A stretch of DNA of 64,000 nucleotides from Pomacea canaliculata. Its lineage: Eukaryota > Mollusca > Gastropoda > Architaenioglossa > Ampullariidae. This document shows positions 1-11,999 of this stretch, piece by piece. Numbering within the stretch: position 1 is the first letter of the stretch; each line of letters begins with the position of its first letter. The translations under genes and the position numbers were made by a program. The notes beneath the pieces are model-generated. The model was not told where the DNA came from, ran no database searches, and saw only the letters and a program-made list of their open reading frames with translations. The stretch spans positions 25,419,822 through 25,483,821 of the forward strand of contig NC_037598.1 in NCBI RefSeq assembly GCF_003073045.1, in the 5' to 3' direction.

Positions 1-2823
1 ATTTGAAGGCTAGCATTCAAAGAGAACTGTTTGGAGACAAGCTTACAGCCTTGCCTCTTTGCTGTTTTAATGGGTTCGGTAAAAGTTAAGCTAAGATTTA
101 GTAGCCATACTTTTAGCAGCCATACCCCCTTAACCAGCAGGGAACTAATGAGAGTGTTGATTTGCCATCTTTATACATCAAATTTCCATTTAAATTTTTT
201 TTCCCTCTCATTTTTTTCATCCTATGTAAGGTTTCGGAATATCTGTATAAAACACTTTGTAAACTAATGGGGGATAATCTCCATAACTTCATCTCAGCAT
301 TTTGTAAAGAAATGTTTGTCCATTATGAAATGTGTATAATGATTTATGTAGATTACCTTTTCAGAATTCTAGTTTAAAAGTGCTGCACTAGAGCTAGGCT
401 ATTTTGTTAGACTAACTTGAAACGGATTATGCCACAATTTTAATTCCTCATTTCATCTGTGTGTTGACAAGTAGACATTGGGGGGTGGGGAAGGATCTCA
501 GCATTGGTAGCTGGTGTCAGACTGAATAATTGACTTGCATCAAGTCAGGTGCATGCTGCTTGATTTTCATTGTTGTAGATCAGCTACATGCATCAACATA
601 TGTGCATGACATTGGGAGTTGTGGGTGATTGTTTTTAAAGTGGCATCACAGTATAAAAATTGAAATAACAAGGTAGAAACAATGTGCCCCCCTCCACACA
701 CACACTCATACTTTATATATATATATACCTTACAATGCAGATCTCCTTTTGGGATGTCTCACATTTGTTTCTAGAGGTGAGTTTTTTTCCCCTTTGTCAG
801 AAAGTAAATCACTTTTTCTGACAAGATGTGTTAAGCAATCGGATGACTTTTAGTGTATATAGATATACAACATTTTTATTTTCATCCCAGCATACAGCTT
901 TTAATCACAAAAGTGAACAAAATGAGCTACTGTGGTATAATATCCATCAAATGTATATATTTTGTTGCAAGTAGGTCCATAAAAGCTAATTTTTCATGCT
1001 CCTGTCATTGTCTTTCATGTCCATTGCACCCCTTCCCACTCCCATCTGTAATAATGGCGGTGTGCCAGTTTACAGTAACAAATGTTCTTTGTCAGTTATT
1101 ATCATCAGTTAATTGTCATTGAGTTAAAGTTAAATGAATGGTTTAACATGCTCAATGGCAGATTAAAGGTTTATAGTTAAGGCTTTTGTGAACTGTCACC
1201 ATGTGAACGTTGAGCTGGCCTTAACATATTGATTAAAAATTGTCTAAAGAAATTTGAGTGCTCTGGATCTTTTCGTGTTGATGTTTAAAGTCCTACAGGT
1301 TTTCTTTCAGAGGAAGCTTGTTGGACATTTATTGTTTTTTCCAAATCAAAAATACCATCCAAATCTGATGTTCAAATCTGTTCATCAGTAAAACAAGATT
1401 CAGAAATTAATTTGATTTTTGCTAAATGCAAAAATTTTGAATCTAAAAGAAAATACATCAGGGCAGAATCATTTAGTAGAAAACCTCAGCTTGCTTTTAT
1501 GCAGTTTTCATACTCTACTGAATGAGCGTGTATGCTTGCATGAAATCTGTCTTCTGCTAAACAGCTGTCAATGTCAAACATAACTTCTTCTTTTGTAATA
1601 TTTAAAATAATAGGTAAAAATGAGAAAAAGAGAAAGGCTACCCAGAATAAATGTGTCATTAATGCTACAATGCTAAGACAATAGGAATCAATTCATGTAA
1701 GGAATGGTAAAGTGGCGACCCCAAATGAGTGAGACAAGGTATGTCACATGAAATTGTTAGCCTGGTGTATAATGTGGAGAGGAGACATACTTAACAGACA
1801 GAAATGCAATCTTCTCAAAAAGAAATATGCAGCAGATTAACGCTTTGAACATTTCCGAGAAGGATTTTAAACAAAAACCAAAGCAGAAGCATGAGCATGA
1901 GCATTTCCTCAGCTGAAAGAAATGATGAAGTACAAAGAGTGCCCGGTCAAAACAATTTTTGTATTTTCACTCAATCTTAGGATTGCAAGCAAATTGTGCA
2001 GCATTTTATTTAGGGTGGATATGCATGTATGTACATCAGGCACATTCATATAAACATGCATGCTTGTATATGTACATCTGCAGGCACACATGCATTGTCT
2101 TTAGCACAGCTTGTTTACCAAGTCACAAATTTTCAGTGAGAATGTAATTTAGATTAATTTATAATCAAATAATAATAATATTTTATAGAAAGTTTTATCT
2201 TGCCAACCGAGGCAGTTGCACCTGAAGCCGCATGATCATGCTGATATCAGTAGGCATTAAGTACATCTTACAAATTCTTTCATCATCATTCAAATTATAA
2301 CCTCCCTCTCTCTCTTTTGCATGCACACACACAAAAAGAAAGCAAGTTAAACTAATTTGACTTGATAAAGATATCTGTGTCACTGTCTTTTTTTTTTCCT
2401 TGTTTATCTGAATGTTATTATGTCACTACAGAATATGTAGCATCCACATAAACTCCTCCTTGCTCTCAATAAGTTTTCTTTTGGTATTCATATTTTCTTC
2501 CTCTGTGGTTCTCTAAAGCACATGTGAGAGAGAGAAAAAGATAAAAGAAAAAACCAAAATATTTATATGTGCTATGCCTATGATATAATTGAATTTAGGG
2601 ACAACCACTACAGCCTCTGTTTCTATGGTTAGCTGCTGCTTTCTGCATAGGGTAGGGTGTAATGAGAGGCTGATGAAAGATTTTATATATGTTGTCAGGT
2701 ATGTGGGTTTTTTTTGTGCATGTATGTCATTTTTATGTAAATTGTTTTATGTGATAGCATTTTATGTTTTGTGAATTTGTTGTGTAATAGACTATAGAAA
2801 AAGAGAACAGATTTACTAAGTGA

Positions 2824-3010
2824 CATGAGACACTGTAGTGGTTAAAAGGCTTGTCACCCTGGGTTTAGATCTTGTCTCTGCATGTAACACCAATTCACAA
2901 GACCTGTTGTGGAGGGTGTTCTCTAGGTACTCCAGTTTCCTCCTCACCTCCCTCTCCCCTAAAATTAGGAAATCACCACTAGGTGGAAACACTTTTCTAC
3001 CAAAACAATC
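2824..3010 (+). repeat. tRNA-derived SINE-like element
   Basis: The block opens with a tRNA-like promoter layout: a box-A-like stretch (TAGTGGTTAAAAGGC) followed about 10 bases later by a degenerate box B (GGGTTTAGATCT). Further on it carries TACTCCAGTTTCCTCC, which resembles the central part of widespread animal tRNA-SINEs. It is degenerate and no clear target-site duplication is visible. Confidence 0.5.
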
Positions 3011-5054
3011 AAAAAAATCAACAGAAATGCCAACATATGTTAGATGCTTTGTTATTAGCATTGCAATTTTTCAGGAGAGTTCCACGATTGCGTGTGTTGA
3101 AGTTGAGAAATGAAATAATTGAATGAAAACCTCTTCTGTGCAGAACGTCAGCAGAAGTCGATCTACAAACGAGGCCCTGCAGACTGTTCCAGATCACGAG
3201 TGATTCTAGTACAGCACCAATCCAGGCAGAAAATCCGACATGAGACATGAAGAGTTTAGAAATGTCCCATAATTCATATAAGATTTTGTCAGTCCATGTG
3301 CTTACTCAGGAATCTTGCTGAGGTCTTTCCATTCCATGTTTATTGTTTTGACTGAAGGCATGGCAAAGGAGCCTTTTCAGCAATAAAATGTAAACTTTTT
3401 AAAGAAAATGTCATTTTTCATGTAAAAGAGTGGTTCATTCTCTTGTTATATTGTCTATAAAAAACCCAGTTCACGCAGTTATGATTTTGATTCTGGTACA
3501 ATAACCGGTGAGATATAGTCAACTTCTTGAGCATTGGGGGGTTTTTTCCCCCTGTTTACTTAATTGAAAGTCCTGTAACAGGTTATATTTGGAAATGAAT
3601 TTGGAAAAGATTTGTAGATATATTTCATGATTAAAGTAGATTCAATTTTCAAGAATAATGTTAAAGCATTGTTTTTATTTTTCATGTCCTGTTTTCATAG
3701 CTATAAAGAGTTGACCTTCTTTCTAAAATCTCCATTACTGTCTTCCACAGACACAAAAGAAGTATTTGGTGCCTGATCTTTGAAGTCCTCATTCAAACTA
3801 CCTTACCAGTCTTGTTAGAGCTCATGAGCAGCTGTGTGTGTTTGTAAATGCGCCTGTGCATGCATGTGTAAGTAACATTCACTTAATGTGAAAGGAACAA
3901 TACCATTGGTAGCTGTTCAAATAATTGGCCCAGTTGAGTTAGCTGTTGAGTCTTACAGTAGCTGGCAGCATAAACAAAGCCAACAGTTTTTTGGCGGCTT
4001 GCATCAAGTATAGGTCATAGACCGGAAGTGTGAACTAATAGCAACAGTTAAGATGTTTCTCGTCTGATGAAGGTGACTGATTAATCAAAGCTTTATTGTC
4101 TGTTTTGTGCCTTTATTGATTGGATTGTGTGCGCCAGCCCATTTCCCCCTTTTTTTTTTGAGCAGGTTGTATGGCAGCAGGTTGTGATATAATTACCTCC
4201 TAATGTGTCAAATGTTTATTGTTTCATTTGTTCTACTGATTGATGATGCAATGTTCTGAGGCCTGCATTATACAACTAATTGTCTTCATTGCTGTTGGTT
4301 TCCTTTCTTGAACATTTTTTGGGAAGAAGGGGTTGGTAAGGGACAAAACAAGTGGAGTAGAAACCGGGTGGGGGTTGGGGGCAGCTGTACCTCAAAGGAG
4401 GTAATAATATGAACATCATTCACTGTCAGCATGAAGTTTGCCCCTTCAAAGTTGATTATCTTCCTATGCCAGTAAAAACTTAATTCTTGCTGCTGGGTGA
4501 TGTTGATCATATATGCACACACAGCTGTATTTTGGAAGATGCTGGTATCAAATTATATTCTTGTGAGGTAATCAATCTTTGTTCTTCCCAAAAAGTTTTT
4601 TAAAGCAAACTTTGATAGCCAGCATTTTATGAGCATGCTAACAATTCTGAAAGTATCATGCTGCATTAATTTGAATGTCTTCATGTTGATGAATACATGT
4701 TGATCATTTCGGTTAATTTATTATTTTAGTGGGTGGAGAGTTTCCATACCTATAAAGAATGTCTGCTGTGCAATTAGTAACATTCATTTTAAATTCAAGT
4801 CATTGATGCTCAAAAAAGCTTAAACAGTTTCTGTATGCACTCTATTGAAGGGAAAGATGCATAGCCCTTTAAAACAGCTTTTATTTGCTGTTAGAGGCTG
4901 TTTTTATTTGATGGACCAAATCTTGTTCAAGAAGACTGGCAGTCAGTTTAATTCTAGACTGGTAATGTTTGGAAAAACCAATAGACAACAATCCTTTATT
5001 CATGAGCAATTGTGGAAAATTGATCCAGATATTCAATTGGTGCTAATTAGACTC

Positions 5055-5345
5055 GGGGGAGGGTACAGCGCAGTGGTCAAGAGTGCTGGCACTAGTTTTA
5101 TACACCTGTGTAGTGTAGCTCACTTCCTCAAGTCATCCCACCTGGCGTTAATGGGTACCTGACACGTAAAAAGGTTTAAAAAGATAAGGCCACAAGAGAG
5201 AGGAGATGGGCACTGTGCTCACATGCTCCCAAGATAAGGGAGGTGTCTTTAACACTTCACTCCCTAACGACCAGAAAAAAGGTCATGGGACAACCTTCAC
5301 CTTACCTAATGAGACTGGAATCACATTTAATGATGGCTTATTGCC
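5055..5345 (+). repeat. tRNA-derived SINE-like element, degenerate
   Basis: A box-A-like motif (CAGCGCAGTGGTCAAGAGTG) is followed by text typical of mollusc SINE bodies, including AATGGGTACCTGACACGTAA. The 3' boundary is uncertain. Similar wording occurs in reverse orientation near 52.1-52.35 kb (GGGTACTGGACTCC on the minus strand), which suggests related families. Confidence 0.45.
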
Positions 5346-5956
5346 AAAAACTGTAGTCGAGAAATGCAATGTTCAAAAACTTGTATCTTGCAAATTGAAT
5401 ATTCTCAGATTTTGAGAGTTAATGTCTTGTAATGAACTAAACCAAACCATTTGAACAAATATTATTCACTTAGGTTAGTCTTTTTGTCTGAAATTATGAT
5501 TATTAAATTAGAATTTAGTTAAACCATTTTTTTATGCACATGTGGGTTAACATTGTGTTTCTTTGTCTATTCCAGAACTCTTGGGTTCTTTCCATGTATT
5601 GTTTTGTTTTTCTTTGAAGATGCTACCTTAAACAAGAGTTGTAAAACCATAACCATGTGATGCAAAGAGTTGCAATGTTATTTACAAAAGAATGTTTGGT
5701 AGGATTATGTTGTCACTGAAACTGCTGACAAGCCTTATGTTTACATTGTTATAGCCAGTTTTACTTGAGATGCCTTATTTATACACCTAAGTACACAGGT
5801 CTTGTCAAGATGCCAAAGTTTTCAGTGTCTTTTTTTTAAATAATCCGTTCATTCAGCCATTGTGGACCATCTGCTTACAGCATGCTGTTCTAAAACAAAA
5901 AGTCTGTATATTATTGCTCAGTTGCTATTGCATTCTTTTATATAATTTTTGATGCA

Positions 5957-5962
5957 AATAAA
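5957..5962 (+). terminator. Polyadenylation signal AATAAA
   Basis: A canonical AATAAA is followed by T-rich DNA. It could close a plus-strand transcript entering from the left edge. No upstream exon in the window confirms this. Confidence 0.3.
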
Positions 5963-7300
5963 TCTTTATTAAGTGGCAAGTGGACAGTTTAATTGGGGTA
6001 CCTTCTCATTCCTGGAACTGCTCTCTCTCTATTTCTCTCTCATTTCAAATGCTCTCATATACTATTAAAGTTGGTGGCTATATTTTCATGAAGCTTGGCT
6101 GCTACAAATAACCGCTTTCAGGCACTGATGCTCTTTCAAGTTGGTGGCTGTATTTTATGTTTGAATCACTGGTAGGCTATTAAAGTTGGTGACAATATTT
6201 CATGTTTGAAAAGAATGTGAAGCTTGACTGCTACAGACAACCGGTAAAGCTCAATTAGAGAAGATGAAATCCAATTTGGAGTGAATAATTTATCTTTTGC
6301 CTGTGATATGGTCAGACATGATTGGTTTGCTTTCATTATTGAACAGAGTTTGCATCTGGTAAAGATATATGTACTCTAATATGCAACCTTTAGCCATGAA
6401 ATTTCAGTTTAAGACTTGTGTATTCAAACTTTTTAAAGATTAATATGTAATATACTGATACCTCATGAGGCCAGATTGTTTACCTTAAAAATATTCTGAT
6501 AGGAATGGACAGTATGCTATTTCATTTCTGTTTCCCGAATGTGACATGTTTGTGAGGATGATGATAGTATTCTTATGCCCGTGTAACTACACAAAACATT
6601 CTACACAATGCCTTGACCAACTGCCTCCAACCTCCATGCAAATCATTCACTTATCTGTGCGAAATTTTGAATTTTCTTCTGCATAGTCTTCCTTCATTTA
6701 GTGAAAGACGTAATCATAAATGGGTGAAGAACTTTTTTCCTTGCAACTTAATTTTGTCTTCCCAGCTTGCCCCAACCTTATATTTGTACAGAATTTTTGA
6801 CAAGTGATTTTTGTACTTTTTCGGGGGAAGGTTCATGAGTACAAATATATTATTACTTGTAGGATGCTTGTGTTTATTGGTCTTTGTCCGGAGACCTTTT
6901 TTAGGAAAAAAAAATAAGGTTGAGTTTTCTGTGTGCACTTTTATGTCAAAAATTTTGTTCAGTTTTGTGTAACATTTTATACTATCACGTACACAACAAC
7001 ATTGATGTACGTATTTGTGACTTCGTCTGTTTTCCCCACCTTATTGCGTTTACTGCTTCTCTGATTGTGGTCAAAGTGAGTCCGTAATATATTCAAAAGG
7101 TAAACAACAAAGTTCTTTTTTTTTTTTTAAATGTTTAATTTTCATCCTTTATTTTATTATTATGTTCTTGGTGCTTGGCTCAGACTCTTGAATTTTTCAA
7201 TCAGGAATGTTATGCCTAATGATGCTTTCACAGGTCAGTTTTTATTTTTTCATGCATAATAAAAAATGATCACAAGGTCCCCTACATAAATCATATCTGA

Positions 7301-7306
7301 TTTATT
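7301..7306 (-). terminator. Polyadenylation signal of gene A
   Basis: AATAAA on the minus strand lies about 200 bases downstream of the gene A stop codon, the right orientation and distance for its 3' end. Confidence 0.5.
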
Positions 7307-7504
7307 TGTTGCCCAGTCTAATAAAGAAATAATATACTTCTACACTTCGACTTCTTTCTTCCTAATGTTTGCATGGCTTGCAAAGATTTTCCTTAATCCA
7401 TGAAGAACGGAAAACCCAGCGAAAACGTTTCCCTTAGAGTTGATGTCAGCAACACTAAATGGCGGCAAACGTCTGCGATGAAGGTCAGGGACGCCGGAAG
7501 TAGA

Positions 7505-10500
7505 TTACACGTCACACGCCTGCGGGTCCCGGATGAAACGGAACTGTTGAAAGACCAAGAGATTTACTAAAAGTTACATGACAGAAAACAATGCTAATAT
7601 TTCCTATGATTTCTTTTCCTTTGCTCTTTTCTTTGTCCCTTCTCCAATCTGTCTTCTGGATTTTAACATTTGCTTGTGAGGAATTAAGAGCTTGAAGAAA
7701 TGGCAGCTTACATATTCCACAAAACCATCGAAGGCGTCCTGTGGACTTCCAGGTCTTCCACCAAGATAAAGCTTGCACTCACTCCTCCGCAAGGGATCTG
7801 GTGGTAGGAGATAAAGAAATATTGCAAACATTGTTTTAGCATTCTTCATTCACCAGTCTTCTCAACTCTTACATCTCTCCCTGTTTGGACTCGTGTGTGC
7901 GAATGACTGTGAAATGTAGGAGGCAGGATGGTCTACAGTTATGTTAGCCACCCTAGTAGCACAGACCGGGTACAACAACAAGTTAGGGGACCTACGTGTT
8001 CACAGCATTCTGTGCTGCGGTGGCTGTTGTGTAGTTGTAAGCGGAGTGGGTGGTGATGGATAGGTTGATGTGTGTGCGCGTGCTTGCAGGGAAGGGGAAT
8101 AGCACGTGCGAATACTCACTGACGGAGTAGATGGAGCCACACACGTTTCCGCTCACCGTGACGGTGATGTTAAACTTCGCGCTGTCCACTGCTATCGGGT
8201 ACCACCCGAGACTGTTCTGTACACACAGCATGCAACATGAAGCGGGTACACCCCATCTTAAATAGTCAACTTGTGAAAATAGCTAACACTAAAGGCCGCT
8301 GCTAACAAATGCTAACTTGATGTCACAGGTGTGATACAAACAAGCACCGGACTCGAATAGGTTAAGAAATGATCCCTCATCACAATAATGCAAGGAGCTG
8401 AGCCCTCACTACAGTAACCTGAGGATCTGAGCCCTCGCTACAGTAACCTGAGGAGCTGAGCCTTGATTGCAGTAACCTGAAAGGAACTGAGCACTCACCG
8501 CGGTGACCTGACATTGAAGATCTTCTACTTTGTCGTCGGAGAAGCGCAGAGTGAGGACAAGATTGGAGTCAAGCGACAAAGTCATCGACGGCCGTCTGTT
8601 CTTCTTGTTCTCAGGATCCTCTTGAACGGCCTCGGGTTTCTCGTTGGTGCAGTCGTTGCTCAAGACGATCATGCTACTTGAGGTGGATGGCTTCACGCTG
8701 AGCTCCATGCGCCAGTTACCTGGGAAATGCACAGGTGACGTGAAGAATAAAATAATCTCCGCGATGCCCATCAACTGAACAATGCTCTTTTTATTTCATT
8801 AAAAAAATTATCTGGCACACTTTTCAAATATTCATTTATGCATTCTGTTCCAACTTCTTGCCGTGCTGTAGACACAATGAACCACTTATAGCACTTTTAT
8901 TGGCCTAAACTAATAAGTGATTTACACTGCTAGGGCAAGGCTTGTGAGGGCGGCGCCCAACACTTTTCTTCCATTGCATTTGCCTTCCCTGATAAATCAG
9001 GTAACTTTTTCCGTTAGGGGACAGGGGAAGTTTTCATGCCCTAGTAAGCATCGACCCAGTGACTGGGTACAACCCCCGCTCCCTTTACACCCTACCCCCA
9101 CCCCACGAACAAAGATGAAGCTAATAACGATGTTAATGACAATTTATATAGTGCAGCTTCCGGTTGTGTCACAGCGAAGGAGTGGAAGATGTTCAGCACT
9201 AGAGACAACGTTAAGTGAAGAGCCACTACCTTGGAGGTCATTGCTGGCAAATTCCTGGAACCCCAGAGGCACCCCAGTCAGGCGCAGAGAGTAGCCATTA
9301 ACCGAGCTAGGGTCTGGCACCGTCAGGTCCCCGAGATCGGCCTTCTGGTCGCTCGGACCGCTGGTGATGAACCGGTAGTCGTCGGTGAACTTCTTGGCGT
9401 CGGGGTCGAGGCGTACGTTGGCGAGGTAGTTGCAGGGAGCTGGACAAGACAGATGATGAAGTCAGCAACGCCACGACAGTGCTCACCAAGGGGCTTTATT
9501 GTAAGGACCATAACGAATTGAGAGCGTTGACCGCCCTAATGATTCCACTCGCGAAATAAGAGAGAGAGAGAATTGGCTGATTACAGACTACCTCGATTTG
9601 TTTTAATTATTTATTTTTAAATTATTCATGTTTGAGAAGATAACACTGCTCAGAGCTTGTGATCGGCACATTGCATCGGGATACTAGGGGAGGTAACAAA
9701 TACGCTGTTGGACAAAGGGAGAGTATCCAAGCTATTGCCTAAGTACGTTTTGCTTTCTTGCCGACTTCTTTCATCTCTCCATCTCCCACCTGGTGGGTCG
9801 ACACTTCAAAGGGCGTGCTGACGTCACTAATGTAGTAAGTCTAGTATAGTCCACTCCGTTCCGAGTCTTTTCTTAGTCTGTGTGTACGTAGATAACTCCA
9901 CCTGGAGACCCTCCGGGTAACCTGCCGGCCCCAAGCCCGGATGAAGGAGGGTTGGGCCTGGGGCTAGCAACCCCACCCTGTAAAACAACCCCTGCTACAG
10001 AAACCGATAACACGACACAAGTTTGCTCCCTTGGGGGTGACTAGGAACAAGAAGAATAAGTGTGCGTGGATGCGTGAGTGTCAGAGAGAGAGAGAACTCT
10101 TTCCTTTTTCAAGAGAAAGATGGAAGCGCAGAAATGTTTTATTATAGCAAAGGGAATAAAGTAGTGTCTTCAAAGACCGGGTAGTTCTGTACCAAGAGAC
10201 TGCAGCCACCACTCACGCTTGCCGGGTGTGACGAATGACGTCACGGTGTCGCCATCACGCACGCATGCGCAGGCTGCATTGCTCCAGATGTTGGTGTCGG
10301 GTGGGCAGTTCATGTACATGGTGTAGTTCCAGATGAGGACATCGCCGTCAGGGTACACAACCACGGGCTGGGCGTACCTTTTGTTGTCCGGCACCTCCAC
10401 CCACACACAGCCTGTCAACAAACAACAACTCGCCGTGACGTAGCGTCAGACACAAACAAACATCAACAGACCACGGCAAGAAGCGGAAAACATCAGATTC

Positions 10501-10926
10501 TATTTTGGAAATGGAAGCTCGGAGGAATTTCGCCTGACTTTTTCGCTCAGATAAGATCTTCGATTTATGATCAAACTTGTGACGGATCATAGGATGTGTC
10601 CCAGGAAACTCTCACTCACTCCGAATTTCTCCTCCATTTCTCTCTCACACACACACACAGACATGTACAGAGAGATATATGTACAAAAAAAAAAATGTGT
10701 GTCCATTTGTGTCTCGACTGTGCGTGGTATATATATATAAGTGTTTGTGTGTATATATATATATTTTGCATTCACACACACACATACAATGTCTGATCTT
10801 ACTTGGATTGACGATCGTTCGAAGTAACTCTTTCACTTCAGGTGTGTTTTGATAAAATGGCGGAACCTGCGCGTAAGTTTTCAGTGTCAAAGTCATAAGC
10901 ACAATGGTAATACCTTGCCAAGTCAT
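7505..10926 (-). CDS. Gene A: secreted chitin-binding/LamG protein, Pif/BMSP-like
   Basis: Seven coding exons: 10926-10803, 10411-10217, 9439-9230, 8719-8499, 8216-8120, 7797-7712 and 7543-7505. All have GT-AG borders and matching phases, and together give 323 aa. The ATG sits directly after a 3' splice site, so a non-coding 5' exon must lie upstream. Residues 1 to about 19 are a signal peptide (MTWQGITIVLMTLTLKTYA). A reduced peritrophin-type domain follows, running from CVWVEVPDNK to CACV with conserved YAQ, WNYT and MNCPP. The rest is a LamG/ConA-like fold opening at CNYLANVRLD, with LRLTGVPLGF, FASNDLQGNW, KLYLGGRPG and a closing FRFIRDPQACDV whose Cys probably forms the terminal disulfide. 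The layout matches Pif/BMSP shell matrix proteins without the VWA domain. A role in chitin binding in an extracellular (shell) matrix is inferred. Gene B is its closest relative. Confidence 0.83.
9885..10030 (+). mobile_element. LINE fragment, RTE-like 5' region
   Basis: A GC-rich block inside intron 2 of gene A contains AAGCCCGGATGAAGGAGG and GGGGCTAGCAACCCCACCC. I associate this wording with the 5' part of RTE-type LINEs in invertebrate genomes. It is a short fragment with no coding capacity. Confidence 0.45.
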
Positions 10927-11079
10927 CTGCAACAGAATAACAGGAATATTATCTTGAAGGGTTTGCCAGCGTGTGTATTAAGTCTAATCAAGAATAGACA
11001 ACAAGCTGTCAACTCTATGCTATGTATTCTTTGAAGGCTCCTCCCCCACCCCCACACCCCAACTACTTTACTGAAATCT

Positions 11080-11565
11080 TGTCTGTCCACACTCCTGCCC
11101 CAAACCTTGGCTCCTCATCAGATTCCTCCATTCTACCCTCCCTCCCACAATCACATTTGGGCAACGGACGTCCTCCCTCTGTGTTGCTAAGCAGTGGAAC
11201 TCTCTTCCACATCACATTCACTACTCGGGCTACAAGGCTACATTCACACGCTCTGTGAACACATACCTGTTCACAAAGTACTGTCCCTGATTGGCAATAC
11301 TGTCCGTCATGTTAACCGTCATGTAACGACTCCCTCTGACACTGTGTATATAGTATCTACATCCCTTCATACCTTCATCAGGGCTGTAAGTTCTACTCTC
11401 GTACCTCATCTTTCTGTTGCTCAGTGTGTCTACAGTACCTCACTGTCCATTGTCACATGTTCTTCTATCTTTACTGATCAGCACAAGGAGTGCGACCGAT
11501 GTTAGTCGTGATGCTCCAAGGTACAAGTACAGGTGATATTATTATTATTATTACTATTATTATTA
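11080..11565 (+). mobile_element. LINE 3' end (reverse transcriptase C-terminus and tail)
   Basis: A short frame ending at the TGA at 11288-11290 reads VAKQWNSLPHHI, then KATFTRSVNTYLFTKYCP. This is the C-terminal style of jockey/CR1-group reverse transcriptases (W-N-x-L-P, then a fragment like T-x-L-F). It is followed by about 250 bases of UTR and a short ATT microsatellite near 11535-11565, a usual LINE 3' tail. It is truncated at the 5' side. Confidence 0.5.
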
Positions 11566-11879
11566 AGAGGAGACATCTTGTAACGAAGTTGAAATGTTTT
11601 GATGTTTTTAAACGTTTTAAATGGGCGCACATTCTAAAAAACAAGTTGATTAGAAAATGTAAAATTGCAGTATTTGTTCTAAAATCATCATTATTATCAT
11701 TTCATAAGCCGAGATGATGATGATGATGATAAACGAAGAAAAACAAGAAGAAAACGTACATTTGTAGAATATTAGTTGTAAATATCTGTTTTCGCCACAT
11801 CTTTCTACATATTCACCTTCCACTCTCCTTTGATTTCATGTTATGCTCAGTACTAGTTGTTTTTTAACGTTTAGTTAAT

Positions 11880-11985
11880 TACTTAGTTTATTCTAACCCT
11901 GTAAAGCGCGAGGGCTAAATTGGGAAAAGTCTGTCTTGCTTACTTTACCTCTCGTTAATAAAGAGTTGTCACTGTCATTAATGTC
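11880..11985 (+). repeat. LINE-tail-like sequence
   Basis: The text CTGTAAAGCGCGAGGGCTAA, then AATAAAGAGTTGTCACTGTC, looks like the 3' tail of a non-LTR element (polyadenylation-like motif plus short repeats). It could belong to the insertion 5' of it or be a separate event. Confidence 0.3.
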
Positions 11986-11999
11986 CTTTTCTAAGCATT

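Larger units (their letters stand above)
1..7300. other. Gene-poor stretch, possible 3' UTR or intron
   Basis: I recognise no coding exon here. The plus strand is T-rich with short, unremarkable open frames, as is common in long 3' UTRs or introns. An AATAAA signal lies at 5957-5962, so the first 6 kb could be the 3' UTR of a plus-strand gene starting outside the window; that is inference. Two SINE-like inserts are listed separately. A local direct repeat is present: the block around 6061-6113 (TTAAAGTTGGTGGC, then AAGCTTGGCTGCTACA) recurs in altered form at about 6177-6243. Confidence 0.4.
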